A stretch of 64,000 nt of DNA from Rhabditophanes sp. KR3021 (Eukaryota; Nematoda; Chromadorea; Rhabditida; Alloionematidae): the NCBI GenBank assembly GCA_963281155.1, contig CAUJLY010000004.1:2418001-2482000 (forward strand), in the 5' to 3' direction. Position 1 is the stretch's first letter, and each line of letters starts with the position of its first letter. Shown here in pieces: positions 26,379 through 37,000 of this stretch. A model generated the notes under the pieces. The model did no database searches, was not told the DNA's origin, and saw only the letters and a program-made list of their open reading frames with translations. The position numbers and the translations under genes were made by a program.

Positions 26379-28241
26379 ATGGATCCGTTCACTTATGCAT
26401 CTGCCTTAGAAGATAGTCAAATCGTATCGGCCAACACATTGCGATTCTCGTTGTTGGCAAAGGGAGTAGCCGAAACACACAACCTGATTGATTATACTTG
26501 CGCCATTCAACTAGAAACTCCAATGGATCCTATCTATCAATTTTTGGACTTCCATGGTGTTACTAGACATGCTCTATACGATCACATATTTAAAGATCTG
26601 AGCACTTTAATGCTTCAAAAAGTCCAATCACTCGGTGCGGACAAATCAGGCGACTCCCATACCTTATTAACAAATCTACTGGAAAAAAGTTTCACGCTCA
26701 ATAAAGTTCCAGAGATCCGGCCAACTTTGTGTGAAATTTTGAAAGTAATTACGGCAGTCGATCCGATGTATGTTCAAGAAATCGGGAAAAACAAAGATTT
26801 GTATGAAGCTTGTGGGATAACAGTGAAAAGACAAATTTGGGCTAGTTTTCCAGAACTCTTCTTAAAGGAGCTTGAACCAATTTTCGAGTCTTATATTGAG
26901 GCCAAGAATAAGCTTGTTCTTTCGGTGGAATCAAATGCTACTAACTTTTTTGGCTGGGAAACTACCAAATCCAAACGAAATTGGAAGCAGATAAAGCAAA
27001 TAGTTGAAATGTTTGGGACAGACCCAATCCTCTATAAATTAACAATGACAAGTATAAAAAAATTCTTTAAAAGTACGGGTGATTACCACTTATTATCACT
27101 ACGAGCGGAAATAATCAATTTGGCATATGATACAAATGCGACATTTATTTCCACAAATGAAAGTAGTTCAGTCTTTTCATCTACTTTGGATTTTATAGTA
27201 ATTGAGAAAGATTTCAAAGATTTTAGATTTAAAACACTAAAAGCGGAATTGGAAACAAAAGAGACAGTAATGTTTGAAAAACTGACAGCAATAGCCCTAC
27301 TTGTTGCAGATCCCCATATTACTCACGTCTTGTTAAATCTAGTAGTCTCAATTTTAATGGAAAATGCCTCAACTAAGCACAAGCAAGTTAGAGAAAATGC
27401 AACTTTAATGTTTCTAATCAAGCTGATTTACATGGGCACAAAAGTTAGTGAAGCAATTGATATGGAAGATTATGCCCAAAGCACCAATAATGAAAAGTAC
27501 AAGAAATTATTCGAGTTTGAAAATAACGATCTTATACGAGTATTCTTGCCAGAATTTACAATGATGATCATTGATGATTTACTTGAACTTGATCTAATAA
27601 GTTGCACACTAGAGAAAAATGAATTATCTTCCATAATATCCAAAGAAAGAGGTACTGTTCCTGATTCAGTCGTGTGTTTCATATCAGAAAATGAAACTGC
27701 TGCCTTAATTTGGCTACATTATTTTACCACAGTTCTCCCGAAAAATGGGGGAAATGCATCTATCGCAACTATTATGAGATATATGGAAAGACTAACAATA
27801 TTACACAATAATTTAATTTTTAGAGCTCCGTGGAATAACTTTCTTGTACAAAAGTTAATTATGTCTAGCAGCTTCATGGTGAAGGTATCCAAAAACATAA
27901 ACATAATGCAAATGTTTATTGAAACAATGCTTTTTCCGAATCAAATTCATTATCCTGGAAACAAGTATTTTATACTTAGATGTGCGTTGTTTGCAAAGAT
28001 TTACATTGGAGAAATAATGGCCAAAAAATATATCGAAGGTGTACATCCAAGATTTAATTACGGTACTGTTGAAGGTGATGATGATCTGGGAAGTGAACAA
28101 GATAAGATTCAATATGCTGAAGCTTATAACAAGGTTTTAAAGAAAATGTACGTAGCAAGAATAGCTAGTGGCGAGGTAGTAGTAGACGAAAAGAACCTTG
28201 CTTTAACACTTGCTCAAAATAGTATTTCACCTTCAGTTTAA
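26379..28241 (+). CDS. nelfb: Negative elongation factor B (NELF-B/COBRA1)
   Basis: Subunit of the NELF complex that holds RNA polymerase II in promoter-proximal pause with DSIF. It is a single exon of 620 residues, against 580 in human. Landmarks that match COBRA1 in order are LDFHGVTRHALYDHIFKDL (about residues 47-65), LLEKSF (about 95), KDLYEACGITVKRQIW (about 135-150), the LRAEI helix (about 245) and the long alpha-helical repeat body to the C-terminus. The ATG at 26379 is chosen because MDPFTYASAL starts the conserved region; the frame also opens slightly upstream without an ATG. Codon use matches its neighbours, so recent transfer is unlikely. C. elegans is reported to lack NELF, which makes the gene informative about the lineage. 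Confidence 0.88.
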   Translation: MDPFTYASALEDSQIVSANTLRFSLLAKGVAETHNLIDYTCAIQLETPMDPIYQFLDFHGVTRHALYDHIFKDLSTLMLQKVQSLGADKSGDSHTLLTNLLEKSFTLNKVPEIRPTLCEILKVITAVDPMYVQEIGKNKDLYEACGITVKRQIWASFPELFLKELEPIFESYIEAKNKLVLSVESNATNFFGWETTKSKRNWKQIKQIVEMFGTDPILYKLTMTSIKKFFKSTGDYHLLSLRAEIINLAYDTNATFISTNESSSVFSSTLDFIVIEKDFKDFRFKTLKAELETKETVMFEKLTAIALLVADPHITHVLLNLVVSILMENASTKHKQVRENATLMFLIKLIYMGTKVSEAIDMEDYAQSTNNEKYKKLFEFENNDLIRVFLPEFTMMIIDDLLELDLISCTLEKNELSSIISKERGTVPDSVVCFISENETAALIWLHYFTTVLPKNGGNASIATIMRYMERLTILHNNLIFRAPWNNFLVQKLIMSSSFMVKVSKNINIMQMFIETMLFPNQIHYPGNKYFILRCALFAKIYIGEIMAKKYIEGVHPRFNYGTVEGDDDLGSEQDKIQYAEAYNKVLKKMYVARIASGEVVVDEKNLALTLAQNSISPSV

Positions 28242-28726
28242 TTTATATTTCTTAATTCTTTTGATTTCAATAAACTTTTTTTACAATTAAGAACTAAGCT
28301 AAATTTTGAATATAATAAGTCAGTTTACTTTGCGTTAAATTAAGTAAGTTGTTGGCAAATAATATTTATTCTAAGCTGAATTTCCTTATAGTTAGACCTG
28401 AAAGTCTGTAACATTTTTTTCGTAAAATATTTAAATGCCTCCCTGCCCAGCAGAAAAGAGATATTGAAGATCTGTTTGATGATTTAGGTATAAAAATTAG
28501 GTTTACATTAATCAACGCTCTTATGTACAAAGTTTTCTCATACGAATCCACAGAAACTATAAAACCGACATTAAATATAAACAAAACAATTAGTAACATA
28601 TTTATTAATAGCTTATTTCTCTGCAAATTTTCATTGGAACACATAATTTGGAATGTTTTATGAAACTCAATGCAAATAGGAGCCAAATATAGGTATGTTT
28701 ATCTACATGGCAATAGTTTAATCTAT

Positions 28727-31700
28727 TCATATATTGTTAGTGATTGTTGATGGGACCGCATCAGATGATAATAGAGAACACTTAGCACTTTTGTTTGCTA
28801 TGTTCAATCTTTCTGGCCTTTCCAGTTCTTTTACAAGTCCGGAAATGTATCCAGAGTTGAAACTAAATTAATAAATATAAAAGTGCAAAATAAGTATTGA
28901 AACTAACCAATCCCCTGCTCCCGAAGCTGAAACGATTTTTTCCCTATTGATCGCAATTGGGGCTTCTTTAGAAAATCCCATTTTCATCAAATTATCCCAT
29001 CCAGTTATTCCCTTTTCATCCAAAGTCACGATGACTTCTTGTAAATCACTTGGACACAATTTATGATGTTGATTTTTCAAAATATTTGACACATAATCCT
29101 GGTCAAATGATGCAAACGGTTTAATATCCACTTTAAGTATTTTGCAATATTCTTCAAATTCTTTTGCATTAGGCGAAAAATACCGGATACCTTTAAGAAC
29201 ATGCTTTTTGTAAAACATTTTATAAACTTTTGATTTGTCAGCTGGTTCAAACCAAATACCTACATTATTCATACTACAAATTTCCGAAGCTTTCTTGATT
29301 GTTTCTTTGCTCAGATTACCATCCAAAACCACATACTTAGAACTAGCTATAACTTCTTCATTTTTCATAAGCAGCTCAGGACTAATTTTATTCATCATTT
29401 CTTCAACGTTTAAAATTCCACATAAAACATTTCCTTGTCTGGTAATCCCACTGTAGATGGGCAATGGTACTTTATTTACTCTGATAGTTTTTTCAATATT
29501 CTAAACCATACATGCAAATCATTTATTTCAAAAGACTTACCATATGCTTACACAATTTTTCAAGAATCTCTGACATATGATCAGTCCCAATTGCTGAAAT
29601 TAGTTGTGTGTTTACACCCAATCTTGTCAAAGCATCAGCGTGATTTCTCGCTACACCTCCCGCTCTAAGAACCACCTTCCCATTGTACGTTCCCCCATTT
29701 GTCTTAAAAACAATTCTTTAAACACAGTCAACAAGTATTTTTAGAAATATACATCAAAACAATGTAACTATGGAAGTATGATAAATGAAGGAATGAAACA
29801 ATATTATCTGTTGATACAGACAGCCTGTATATATCATTAATCATACTAAAGAAATTTTGTTGACTCATTTAAATAAGTAAAAAGGAAATAATCATCCACA
29901 AAAGATAAAACTGAGGGAGTACGAGTTGGTGAAAGTGCTTCGTAATTCAAATCAAACCCATATAATCTTTTCATTAAATAAAGAACCTCTGTTTTCATCT
30001 TTTTTGAGCAAAAAACTAGACAAGCTAAATCTTGTCGTCTTTCATACCATTTTTTATGAGTACTAAGTTGGTTCTAGTTGAATAAATCTCTTTTTAAACA
30101 TCCATTAGTTATATTTTCATTAAGGAAACTAAACATGAAACTTCATCCTATGCCTACCTATAAAATGTGGATTTATACGGTCAACATATTAATGCTAATC
30201 TTAATGGCATTGTACATATTTAAATTGGCCAACTTATTTAATCAAGACTATATCAAATATTTCAGCATCTCTCCTTATGACAATTTGTTGATTGTTAATT
30301 ACGTCTTAATTTGTCTGCAGGTAACAACACCTTTCTTTTATACTAGCTAATAGTTAATTTTAGATAACAGCTTGTCTTTGTGGCATTTTAGGAGTTTTCC
30401 TCGCCTCTCGTGATTTATTACGTTTGTTTTGGTTTATTTTAACACCTTTACTAGCAATTGACATAATATTTGCTATTCTTCTGACTACAAAATTCAGTCT
30501 TCTTCATACTACCTATAAAAGCTACTTAACTCAGACCATAAATACAGATATAATCATTGATTCTATCAACAAAACGTCTGGAGTTTGCGAAGCATGGGGA
30601 GATTTCCAAATCCAAAATTCCTGTTGTTTAAATGAAAAGGTTCGAAAGGTCTGTTTCAGCGGAGACTCAAAATACGACACCTTAATAATGAAATCATTCC
30701 GTCATTGTGGACGTAGTCTGAACTCTAAACCCAAATGTTATGAATTTTTGCTAAGGTGGCTTCATTCTCACGTGGATTTCCTAGCGGCGATATATTTCTT
30801 CACTATCTATCCCGTCAAATTAATAATTGTGATTGCATTACGGTGAGTAATTAACAAATTTGCAAATAATCATTTAACCGTAAATAATTATCCACTAATA
30901 TTTACAACAAATATTGTAAAGCTTTAACTTAACCTCATTTTATAGAGAAGACATTGCTCAATTATTTGGTGAAATAATCTATAGTAAAAATCGACAATTG
31001 TACAAGCATTGGGCAAATGAATTCGATGAAGATACAGAATCATTAACACATACCAATCGAACCAATGAATATAGCAGTTCCGCAACTGCGAGTATTATTA
31101 CAACTAAATCTGATCCTACACAAATAGTCTCAAAAATTTAATCTTATTGTTTTGAAAATAATTTATTTTGATAAAATCTTTTTGCTTACCTCTAATTTAT
31201 TATCTGACATAGCATCAATGTCTAAAATAGAAGCTCCGATGCAAGTTACAATTGGTGGCTTTTCCTCAACTATAGTTTGAGTCCTTGGTGCAAACATTGT
31301 GGTTTTTTCGTTTTTTAAAACGGAATTCTTTGTACTTGAATAAAGAGCTGCTAATTTAGCTCCCACCATTGCATTGTTTTTAAGCAGAGCTTGATTGGCT
31401 GTCAAAGAAACACCTTTGCTTAATTCCCTAACTCGTTTTAATATAAATGGAGTCACTTCTTTGCTATTAATATTTTGTTCTTTCGATTCAGCAACAGCTT
31501 CTTGAATAGCATCTTCAATCAAACTACCATCGGATGAATCTTTTTCGGGAATCGGAACCGCAATAAGATGAGCTTCTTTTTGTCTGAGAATTCTTCCTAC
31601 TTTGTAATTTTCAACTATTTCTTCTAGTGAACTAGTAAAGAAGGGAGCTTTGTGAATACTTTTTGGAACAAAAAAACCAGGAAAAAAGGAATCGTCACTA

Positions 31701-32793
31701 TTAACAATCACATTAACTCCATGAGTTTCCAGAAATTCCAAAGTTTTCGGAATGTCGAGAATACTTTTTGCTCCACTACACACAACTAACATCGGAGTTT
31801 TGCTTAATTCAATTAAATCAGCACTGATATCAAATGTATTTTCAGCACCTCTGAAATATATATTAAAGTTCCAAAGATTCAATATATTAAGTTTTTTAAT
31901 AAATTTTTAGCATTTGTATGTACTACTAGGATGGTCCTATTAAATTTATTAGTTCTTGCGCTTATTATTGCATTGTATTCATTTTTCATTATACCTATTA
32001 TTTTTTAGATCAAACTTATGAATTTGATATAACAAGCAATCTATTAGGAGAAGAGATCTTCATTCATAAAAATGTTGATACCAATAAAATTGCATTGATT
32101 GGTAGGGAAGGCAAGATAGAGATGTCATCCCAATCACGGAAGAAGACTAGAAGATGATAATGCATGTAGTACTATTGTAAATGTTTTAAGTCTCACTTGA
32201 AGTATATAAACTAAATATTTTAGACATGTATATTGATAGCCCTTTACTTTTAATTACCTATGAACACCACCAATGCCACCAGTTGCGAAGACATGAATCC
32301 CTGCTGCTTTAGCCAATCTCATCTACAAATTTAAATTAAAATTTTAAAAGAGAAAGTAAATCTTACGGTTGCTGAAACAGTCGTCCCGCCGTTTTGTTTA
32401 GACATCAAACAATTGACAATATCCCGTCCTGCAACTTTAACTGAATCACAACTGGACCCCAACTTTTCTAGTTGATTTCTACTTGTTCCTATGTTAACGT
32501 ACCCATCCATAATACTAATTGTTGCTGGAACGCATCCTTCCCTAATGACAATTTCTTCCAGTTCGATAGCAAGTCTAATTTAAAAATTAATGATTTTATC
32601 TTTTATCACCAACTTACTTAACATTTTCCGGGTAAGGTAAACCGTGAGTTATTACAGTAGATTCTAATGCAACAATTCCTTTATTTAATTCCAATGCTTT
32701 AGCAACATCTTCGCTAACTTTGAATAATTTGTTATTTAATTTATTAGAAGCGAATCTAGTGTGAAAAAGTGAATGTATTTTATTTAACAACAT
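28727..32793 (-). CDS. Bifunctional pseudouridine-5'-phosphate glycosidase and pseudouridine kinase
   Basis: Pseudouridine breakdown: the C-terminal PfkB kinase makes pseudouridine 5'-phosphate and the N-terminal IndA/PsuG domain splits it to uracil and ribose 5-phosphate. Seven exons (32793-32618, 32574-32367, 32322-32258, 31850-31190, 29702-29541, 29500-28908, 28862-28727) give 666 residues. The glycosidase has ALESTVITHGLPYPEN with the catalytic Glu, GCVPATISIMDG, and ATGGIGGVHRGAENTFDIS. After about residue 345, PPIVTCIGASILDID begins the kinase, followed by RAGGVARN and the C-terminal SASGAGDC catalytic-Asp motif. The first 30 residues are basic and hydrophobic, like a mitochondrial presequence. 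The 1.49-kb intron 29703-31189 contains a complete + strand gene. The start ATG at 32793 follows a TTTCCGTAG acceptor-like site. Confidence 0.93.
30135..31141 (+). CDS. Divergent tetraspanin nested in an opposite-strand intron
   Basis: A four-helix membrane protein of 286 residues in three exons (30135-30320, 30364-30842, 30946-31141). The topology is TM1 (residues about 10-35), TM2 and TM3 (about 55-110), a large extracellular loop (about 120-200) and TM4, then a hydrophilic Thr/Ser-rich tail. The loop has AWGDFQIQNSCC followed by further cysteines, matching the W..FQ...CC pattern of tetraspanins. The usual CCG glycine is Leu here. It lies wholly within intron 4 of the pseudouridine gene, its stop 48 bp from that host exon. 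The tetraspanin call rests on topology and cysteine pattern only. Confidence 0.6.
31931..32157 (+). other. Possible small + strand gene in the host intron
   Basis: The ATG at 31931 opens a strongly hydrophobic, signal-like segment (MVLLNLLVLALIIALYSF). A TATTTTTTAG acceptor ends at 32008, and from there 48 codons are open to the TGA at 32155-32157, acidic at first and ending in a basic RKKTRR tail. I cannot find a donor of the right phase between the two, so the model does not close. It lies in the 407-bp intron 31851-32257 of the pseudouridine gene on the opposite strand. It may be chance, a decayed gene, or a gene with an indel. Confidence 0.25.
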
Positions 32794-32966
32794 TTCTACG
32801 GAAATTAATAAATGTAAATGCACTTGTCATGTTGTAATTTAAAAGATTGGTGAATAAGCGCCCTACCAATCTTATCTTCTCGATTAACATATGACGTGTT
32901 GTGCATCTTTACAGTTACAAAAAATAATCGTACTATCCTGGATATATATTTCATAACAGACTAAAA

Positions 32967-33996
32967 ATGGACGAAATTTGTAATAGCATGGAGGATTCGT
33001 TTGCCGTGGATGAAGCTGTAGATATGAGGAAAGGGCATCCTCGTTTTGTTAATTATAAAAATGAGGGGAGAATACGTGACGCTCAAAAAAGGAGAAGGGA
33101 AGAACGTAGTGAGAGGCAAAATGAGTAAGTTGTTAAAGTTATTTAGTAAGTACTTATGTCCCTATTCTAGATATCGCTTAAACACGATCCAAATGTTGCG
33201 TGAACTGGGAAATCGGGACGAAATGATAGAAAACGATGAAGACTGTGAAGAAGTCAAACTAAACCCATTCAATCCTAAAACTGCGCATAAATACTATCTA
33301 ATGTACAGTGAATGGTTAGTTGACATCCCAACAGATTTTTCAACTAAATGGCTGATGAAACCTTGTCCAAAAGGAAAAAGACAATTAGTAGTTTGCAGGT
33401 ACGGCATAACGAGCTGTTACACTAAATCTGGATTTAAAATAAATCAGTTTTCATCCAAATTACCAGGTGGATCCGCTGCTACTTCTGATTCAATGACAGT
33501 TTTGGATTGTATCTATGTGAAAAGTTTGAAGACTTACTATATTTTGGATTGTGTCAGTTGGGATGACCAAGACTTTTCGGAAGGTGAATTCAGTTTGAGA
33601 CAATATTGGCTCAACTCTAAATTTTCGGAAAACAAATCATTTGGTCAATCATCCAAAAAGTTCCCGTTCAAGTTCGCTAATATTGAGTCTGTTCCATGTA
33701 CAAAGGGCGAAATGGAAAAATGTATGGCAAGTTCGTTTGAATATGAATTAGACGGGCTTTTATTCTACTATCAAGACGTCAACTACGAAAGAGGCCAAAC
33801 TCCATTTGTAGGGTGGCTCCTGCCTTGGATGTTACCTGATATGCTGGATGTTCAAGTTCCTGATGTGTACAAGAAACCTGAAAACTCAATGGAAGAGAAC
33901 AATATTAAAGAGTTTATTGATGAATATAATACAAAAAGAGATTATACCGGTTCCATTAAAAAAACAACAAGTAAGAATGCCGATGAAATGACTTGA
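32967..33996 (+). CDS. snupn: Snurportin-1
   Basis: Import adaptor that recognises the trimethylguanosine cap of spliceosomal snRNPs and brings them to importin-beta. It has two exons (32967-33124, 33171-33996) and 327 residues, against 360 in human. The N-terminus has the importin-beta-binding region with HPRFVNYKN and a basic QKRRREERSERQ helix. The cap-binding domain covers about residues 110-290, with EWLVDIP, a GKRQLVV strand, TSCYTKSG, FSSKLPGGS, the DCIYV..TYYILDC strand pair and ELDGLLFYYQ. An AG acceptor-like site sits six bases before the ATG. It is convergent with the potassium channel, whose stop lies 97 bp away. Confidence 0.94.
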
Positions 33997-34093
33997 TAAT
34001 AATTGTTCGATCTTATTTATTATGTACTTTGCCCGTTTATTAAAACGAATAATAAAGATAATTGCAATAATAATGTATTAGTAATCTATTTTC

Positions 34094-37000
34094 TTAACTA
34101 TCTATTGCTGTCATTCCAATCCCAGAATCTGGGGGTGGCTGCATTTGCCTACAATAATGAACAAGTATCTTCTGATAATATTCTTTAGGAGTAAGAGTTC
34201 TGGCAGTACTGCATCTAGAAGTATTTAAATCCAAACTTTCCATTGATGCTAACACTCTTTCTGAAACAAATGATAAAGTCCTTGGTTGTTCTATCCATTT
34301 AAAATAATAAATGTCTTGAGGAATAAATGGTCTGCCACCTAAAATTTGTAAGTAAATATAAATAAACAAAAAAATTAACTTACCCCTAAAATAAACGTAA
34401 CTACAAATAAGCAAAAAATCAACTTACACCTAAAACAGTAAGAATAGATTAGTCAATGGCAAATAAAACCGATATTCTTTCGTATGGAAAGTTAGAATTT
34501 TTATATATTTAGTTTATTGTAAATAAATCCAATACGTATTTTGAATACATGCTCCAATTGGAAGCCCATTTCTTGCAAATTTTAAATATATTGGGAAATG
34601 CCAATTTATCAGAGTAACTTACCCAATTGAGATCTGGCTGTTTTCCATTAACCAAACAATCTAGCAGATATTCTTCTGGCAATTGAGCTAACCTGTCCAA
34701 TTGTTCTGGTGTTAATCCGTAATTTTTTTGTAAGAAAGCCACATATGAAAATACTTCTGATAGGTGAACTACTTTTCCTCCGAATGTCAAGAACGATCTT
34801 CCTAAGGATCGTCCGTAGAAGTGAATATCTCGGATATATTCACTTCCTACCAAATCAATGCACATTGTTGTAATAATAAGGCCAAATATTATGTATGCTA
34901 ATGTGAGATACAAACAATCATTGTTTTGGGGGATGACATCGCCGAAACCTGAAAGAAATTGGTTTATTAGAAAACATAGTTCGAAAATATCGAAATAATT
35001 TTGATCATGGTACACTTTTAAATAAAAATCTAAAATGTTTAAATAGTTCACCGTCAAAAATAACATGTAACTGATGTATTTGAACATTTGTAAAAAATGG
35101 ATCTCTAGTTTATAATTTTGGATAGTGCAAACTGAAGTAGATCTGGAGATGATTTTATATCATTTGAGATCCGAATTAGTATTTATTAATTTAGTTATAA
35201 TACTGATCATCCAAAAAACGTAATAGTGATAATTTTGGAAAATAGATGTTTTAGAAACCATAAATCAAAATTACCAATTGTTGTTACTGAAACAAAACAA
35301 AAATAAAAAGCCTCCATAAAGTCCCAATTCTCCCATAATTGCATCAGATATGCACCACCAGCCGTATAGGTTAACATGATAAATAAAATAAACAAAACAG
35401 AAACTCTCCTTTCATGTTCGATGGGTTCGAATTCTTCCTCCGAACTTGGTTCGTCAATACTAGCGTGCTTTTTACCTTTAGGTTCATCTATTACTGGCCC
35501 ATTGGAATCGTCGACTGTATGAATCTCGGAAACATCTATAAAACTATTTTTATTACTATTCCCTAATGAGCCAATATTTTATCTTTAATAGACCATATCA
35601 TAAAGTCCACATCAAACGTCAACAAATTTAAGTTATCAACTTTAAATCTTAACTTGTCATTCAAAAAATTGCCGTTACTTTCTCTGATATAAAAGTTATT
35701 GTCATATGTATAATACTATATACATATTAATGGCATCATATTAAATAAAACTTGCCTCCTAAAGTGCCAGTTTCTGACAAAGTATCATCTTCCATGATTG
35801 TTGGAATTTTGTAGATATTATTTGATAAAATTCCAGGCGGTTTTTTACGAATCGTCATCTTTAAATCTGACAGTCTTCGCAAGTCGTTATTGTTCATTTT
35901 GTCAACACTTTCAACATCTTCTTCCAAACTTTTGGGCACGTCGGTATTTTTGGATCTTGTGCGGGTAAATAAATTTTTACAACATTCACAACAAAAGAAC
36001 ATCCTTACACAATGATGGACTTTTCTTACTGTTTTGATAACAATTTTGCGCAGAAAGTTATAAAGCCATATAATTCCTCCAGAAAGAAATCTCCCCATAT
36101 CTGCAATCGTTACAAGGATCAAGGGAATGCCGAATAATGCGTAAGCTAAGATTGCTATTTTGCCGTATCCTGTTTTGGGGAAAATGTGACCATAACCTGA
36201 AGAAGACTTGCAATTAAGATGGCAAGTAAATGATTTGACTTACCTATCGTCGTAATAGATGTCCACGAAAAAAATACACTAGCCCGGAAAGTCCATTTGA
36301 GTGGCCCAGTTCCATTAATAATATCTTGTGGAATCATATAATTTTTTGTATAATCTACAAAAACATCTTGAATAACTCTATTCATGCTATAAAAAATATT
36401 TGTTTAATCAAAAATAGCCTTCAAATATCTTACCCATGGTGCGCATTAAGTGAAAAATTATTATAATTTAATGAGCTTATATTATTTTGACTATTTTGAA
36501 TCATTTGCCATAATTCGGTGACTATACTTTCTTTGAGATTAAATACACGTTGAGCAGTTAAATTTCGATTATGAATTTCGAAGGGCATTTCGAGATGATG
36601 AAAGATTGCGGCACCCAATAAAGTATACAAAGTTGATAGAATTACCAAACCCACGTGAGGTAAGACAATTCGTAAGCGCTAAAATAAAGATGATTTAAAA
36701 CCCAGAGGGCGAATTAAGGATGTTTAGGAGTTTGTGGGTTGTTTCTTTATTCCTGAGATTGGTAGCAAGTGCTGGCATTGTATGAGTAATGATCGGGTGT
36801 TCCAGTGATGACTTTTGTGTCAAAAATTGCTTAAACTACCAAGGGACGATTTGGTCATCTAAAGGCAGCAAAGCCTTTTTTGTTGTGCACATATACTTAA
36901 CCGAATAGTACAACAACTCAAACATAAGTATGCTAAGCAAAGTCTCGGGGCCTTGCTCAAAAGGCAAAAGAGAGACAAATCATTTTTGGAGGCAAAAGAT

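Noticed and set aside
28727..32793. Separate glycosidase and kinase genes
   Set aside because: Exon 31850-31190 contains both the end of the glycosidase and the first strand of the kinase, so one reading frame spans both domains.
34509..34622. Read-through of the channel exon giving an alternative 37-residue C-terminus
   Set aside because: The strong GTAAGT donor at 34622 and the conserved FIPQDIYYFKW tail favour splicing. A minor retained-intron isoform cannot be excluded.
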